A stretch of 7,959 nucleotides of DNA from Oscillospiraceae bacterium (GTDB lineage Bacteria; Bacillota; Clostridia; Oscillospirales; Oscillospiraceae): positions 1 to 7,959 of the forward strand of contig JAISTA010000235.1 of the NCBI GenBank assembly GCA_031272845.1, read 5' to 3'. The stretch's first letter is position 1. The number at the start of each line of letters is the position of its first letter. The notes under the pieces were generated by a model. It saw only the letters and a list, made by a program, of their open reading frames with translations, was not told the origin of the DNA and did not search any database. A program made the translations under genes and the position numbers. Of this stretch, positions 5,423 to 7,959 are shown in pieces.

Positions 5423-6802
5423 GTGACTCTAACCGGGATTTGCGTTATACTCTCAATCATAATCGGCAGCTCCTACTATTCCTCCGTGCGAAACACCCTG
5501 ATTTCCAAGGCAAAAACCGCCTCAAGCTTTTTTTCCAGCTTTCTTATCGGCACATACGGCGAGTTTTACGACGCGGCGCAAAACTATACCAAAAATTTTG
5601 ACGACGCGGACAAGCTGGAGCTGCAATTTCTGAACCTCTCAGGCGACGTTCTCATCTCCTCAATCGGATTAACAGCCGGAACAAGCGGCTCAACTCCGGA
5701 AATTCAGCGCGCGATTTCAACGCGCCAGCCGGCCTACTACATCGGCATCCGCGCACTGACAAACGAGCGCGTCATCGCCGTGGCTACCCCGCTGATTCAC
5801 CAGAACGGCACCGTCGTCGGCATTATCCGCTATGTTTCGGGGCTGCACAGGCTGGATGTCGAGGTCGCGCAGTCTGTGCTGACAATATTTATGCTCGGCA
5901 TATGCGTTTTTCTGATCATGCTTCTGCTGGAATTCCTGTTTATACGGCAGGTCGCGGCTCCCGTCGTAAAGATAACAAAGCTCTGCGGCAGAATCTCCTC
6001 CGGTAGCTACGGCACGCAAATTGAGAACCACTACAAAGAGGAAATTCACGAGATGGTGGACTCGATAAATGAAATGTCTATGCAGCTCGCGCGCGCCGAA
6101 ACTGTTCAGTCCGAATTCATCTCGTCCGTCTCGCACGAGCTTCGCACACCGCTGACCGCGATAACCGGCTGGGGAGAAACGCTGGTATACAGCGAAAATT
6201 TGGATGACGACGCGCGGCGCGGAATTGAGATTATCCTGAAAGAAGCAAAGCGCCTGTCTAAAATGGTTGAGGATCTGCTGAACTTCACGCGTATGTCTGA
6301 GGGGCGGTTTGCACTGCGCATTGAGCAGGTCAGCCTGCCGGAGCTAGTCTGGGAGACAATATCGTCCTATTCCGAGCTTGTGAAAAGCCAGAGCATCAAG
6401 CTTGAGTACAACGCCCACGACGAGGAGCTTCCGCAAATTCCGGCCGATCCCTCGCGCCTGCGTCAGGTGTTCATAAACATACTCGACAACGCGACGAAAT
6501 ACGGCAAAAAGCTCCCTGCCGACGGAGCGGCAGCCGAATGCCGTATCATTGTTTCAATCGGTTCGGCGGGAGACAGCCAGTTTGTGTCCTTCCGCGATTT
6601 CGGCAACGGCGTTCCGGAGGACGAGCTGCAATTTATCAAGCAAAGGTTCTTTAAGGGCAGCAATTTTTCGGAGCGCGGCTCCGGAATCGGCTTGTCCGTA
6701 TGCGACGAAATTGTAAGCTATCACGGCGGAGTTCTGCTGTTCGAGAATATAGACGACGAAGAGGGCGGCTTTGAGGTCACAGTGATTCTTCCTGTAAAAT
6801 AG
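5423..6802 (+). CDS. Membrane sensor histidine kinase, HAMP-HisKA-HATPase
   Basis: A 459-residue kinase, counted from GTG 5423, that should phosphorylate the response regulator encoded just upstream. Order: first membrane segment at about 3-16; an extracytoplasmic region (about 17-150) of unknown ligand; second membrane segment near 151-173 (SVLTIFMLGICVFLIML); HAMP linker about 175-228; HisKA with SHELRTPLTAI, phospho-accepting H238; and an ATPase domain with N-box INILDNATKYGKK (N356), DFGNG at 392-396 and GSGIGLS at 419-425. All catalytic motifs are intact. The GTG start is doubtful: it has no ribosome site and cuts off the positively charged WIKRSLIVIS that normally precedes the first membrane helix. 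The frame is open back to 5294, so the true start is probably upstream at a rare codon, or the sequence has an error. Confidence 0.92.
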   Translation: MTLTGICVILSIIIGSSYYSSVRNTLISKAKTASSFFSSFLIGTYGEFYDAAQNYTKNFDDADKLELQFLNLSGDVLISSIGLTAGTSGSTPEIQRAISTRQPAYYIGIRALTNERVIAVATPLIHQNGTVVGIIRYVSGLHRLDVEVAQSVLTIFMLGICVFLIMLLLEFLFIRQVAAPVVKITKLCGRISSGSYGTQIENHYKEEIHEMVDSINEMSMQLARAETVQSEFISSVSHELRTPLTAITGWGETLVYSENLDDDARRGIEIILKEAKRLSKMVEDLLNFTRMSEGRFALRIEQVSLPELVWETISSYSELVKSQSIKLEYNAHDEELPQIPADPSRLRQVFINILDNATKYGKKLPADGAAAECRIIVSIGSAGDSQFVSFRDFGNGVPEDELQFIKQRFFKGSNFSERGSGIGLSVCDEIVSYHGGVLLFENIDDEEGGFEVTVILPVK

Positions 6803-6857
6803 GCATGTAAAAAACACCTTTTGGGGCATACGCCGCCGCAATAAAGCTTAGATTTAT

Positions 6858-6898
6858 AAAACGCACTGTGGGAGAGACCTCCCTCCGTGCGTTTTTTT
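6858..6898 (+). terminator. Strong intrinsic terminator after the kinase
   Basis: An outer stem AAAACGCAC (6858-6866) pairs with GTGCGTTTT (6887-6895), an inner GGGAG (6870-6874) pairs with CTCCC (6879-6883) around AGAC, and a run of seven T (6892-6898) completes it. It lies about 55 bases after the kinase stop and separates the signalling genes from murI. Confidence 0.9.
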
Positions 6899-6984
6899 CT
6901 GAACCTACGCGCCGATTCAGGCTTGTCTGCGGCCGCGCACGTTCGATCTCTGCGTTAAGGCGCAACAAAAAGTGCAATTACCCC

Positions 6985-7016
6985 TTGAATATTTTCTCTT
7001 TGTGTGATAGTATAAT
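6985..7016 (+). promoter_or_regulatory. Promoter abutting the murI start codon
   Basis: TTGAAT (6985-6990) is 17 bases from TAGTAT (7008-7013), which overlaps a perfect TATAAT (7011-7016; 20-base spacer). Either -10 places the transcription start at about 7020-7024, within six bases of ATG 7026. The region lies downstream of a strong terminator, so a promoter is needed here. Confidence 0.6.
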
Positions 7017-7025
7017 AGAGCTATT

Positions 7026-7868
7026 ATGATAGATTCTAAAAATAAAAGCAAACCCATCGGTGTTTTCGACTCAGGGCTCGGCGGTCTTACCTCCCTGCGC
7101 CGTCTGCGGGAGCTGCTGCCCGGCGAGGATATTTATTATTTCGGCGACACGGCGCGCGTTCCTTACGGCGGCCGCTCACGCGAGGTAATCGCGGGCTACG
7201 CCGAGGATGACGCACGTTTTTTGCTCTCAAAGGGCGTAAAGGCGCTGCTTGTCGCGTGCAACACAGTCTGCTCTGCGGCAATTGACGTTGTGCGTCGCGC
7301 CGCAAAGGCCGAAAATGTCCCCGTTTTTGAGGTGGTAGACGCTCCCGCCAGGGCTGCGGTTGACCTGACCGAAAACGGGCGCGTTTTTGTGTTCGGCACG
7401 CGCGCGACTGTTTCGAGCGGCGCTTATGAGACCGCAATCAGGCGCTTTGCATCTGAGAGCGGGAAGGACGTTTTGACAGGCGCCGCTGCGTGCTCGCTGT
7501 TCGTCCCGCTTGTCGAGAGCGGCTACATTTCTCCTGAAAGTGAGCTTGTGCGCCTTGCCGTGCGCGAGTATACGCCCGCCGTCACGGACTTCGGCGCGGA
7601 CACGCTGATTTTAGGCTGCACGCACTATCCGCTTTTGGCGGAAGCGATACGTCAGGCGCTGCCCGAGGGCGTCCGTCTTGTGGATTCAGGCGCAGTCGCG
7701 GCGGAGCATTGCGCGTCGTCCCTGCAAAAAGCCGGACTTTTGCGCGAGGGCGGCGGCGGCGCGACAAAATATTTCGTCACGGACTCGGCTGAGATTTTCT
7801 CCGAGTACGCGGGCCGCTTTCTCGGCAGCAGCGAGGTTCTGCTCGCCGAAAAGGTGGTTTTGCCGTAG
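7026..7868 (+). CDS. murI: Glutamate racemase
   Basis: A 280-residue cytoplasmic enzyme converting L-glutamate to D-glutamate for peptidoglycan stem peptides, without a cofactor. Family motifs are complete: PIGVFDSGLGGLTSL (residues 10-24, with D15 and S16), GDTARVPYG (40-48), the first catalytic cysteine in VACNT (C78), and the second in LGCTHYPLL (C198, H200). The start must be ATG 7026: an in-frame TAG sits at 7008-7010, no other ATG, GTG or TTG lies between, and starting later would damage the first motif. Only a weak AGAG (7017-7020) precedes the ATG, and the -10 box ends nine bases before it, so the mRNA should be leaderless or nearly so. The stop is two bases before the next gene. Confidence 0.95.
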   Translation: MIDSKNKSKPIGVFDSGLGGLTSLRRLRELLPGEDIYYFGDTARVPYGGRSREVIAGYAEDDARFLLSKGVKALLVACNTVCSAAIDVVRRAAKAENVPVFEVVDAPARAAVDLTENGRVFVFGTRATVSSGAYETAIRRFASESGKDVLTGAAACSLFVPLVESGYISPESELVRLAVREYTPAVTDFGADTLILGCTHYPLLAEAIRQALPEGVRLVDSGAVAAEHCASSLQKAGLLREGGGGATKYFVTDSAEIFSEYAGRFLGSSEVLLAEKVVLP

Positions 7869-7870
7869 AA

Positions 7871-7959
7871 ATGGCAGATAACGCGCACAAATGCAAAATC
7901 AGCTACACCGTCACCTCCGACGAGGAAGCTTTCTCGGAGGAAACCGAGGGCATATTTTT
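7871..7959 (+). CDS. Probable DUF1934 (YwiB-like) protein, N-terminal part
   Basis: The reading frame opens with ATG 7871, two bases after the murI stop, and stays open to the window end (29 complete codons). The translation KCKISYTVTSDEEAFSEETEGIF resembles the start of DUF1934 proteins, small beta-barrel lipocalin-like proteins with a TEG motif early in the chain, which in Firmicutes often lie beside murI. A purine-rich AAGGTGG is about 14 bases upstream, too far to be a good ribosome site, so coupling to murI is likely. The family call is tentative because only the first 29 residues are visible. Confidence 0.6.
   Translation, partial: MADNAHKCKISYTVTSDEEAFSEETEGIF

Noticed and set aside
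1..7959. CRISPR arrays, tRNA or rRNA genes, insertion sequences
   Set aside because: No regularly spaced repeats, tRNA-like cloverleaf, rRNA signature, transposase or element ends were found by eye.

Overview
The window looks like chromosomal DNA from a GC-moderate Clostridia-type Firmicute, possibly Oscillospiraceae-like. This is inferred from the gene set: a URO-D/corrinoid-methyltransferase-like protein, an OmpR-type response regulator with a HAMP histidine kinase, murI followed by a DUF1934-like start, an SF0329-family protein, purine-rich Shine-Dalgarno sites, and GTG and TTG starts. The species cannot be fixed from this sequence.

Left arm (1-1492, all minus strand). mobA (GTG start) comes first, overlaps by ATGA a small frame-broken reading frame (X1), which overlaps by ATGA an SF0329-family gene. 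A second start of the same small gene (X2) runs off the left edge. The X1 and X2 starts share 18 of 19 bases, and the one difference is synonymous. This arm is more AT-rich at its left end and looks like accessory DNA carrying a duplicated small gene.

Middle (1493-2973). A non-coding divergent gap of about 350 bp separates mobA from a plus-strand URO-D-family protein. Two hairpins follow that gene. The first resembles a terminator.

Right arm (2977-6898, plus strand). A secreted lipoprotein with a calcium-loop-like FG-GAP/VCBS motif precedes a response regulator and a membrane histidine kinase, and a strong intrinsic terminator closes the group. The lipoprotein may be an extracytoplasmic partner of the two-component pair. 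The kinase has no ATG, GTG or TTG start in the place where its membrane topology needs one.

Right end (6985-7959). murI has a promoter so close to its ATG that its mRNA should be leaderless or nearly so. A DUF1934-like gene starts two bases after the murI stop and is cut by the window edge.

Most genes are recognisable housekeeping or signalling families. The least described parts are the duplicated small gene X around SF0329, the kinase start, and the leaderless murI.
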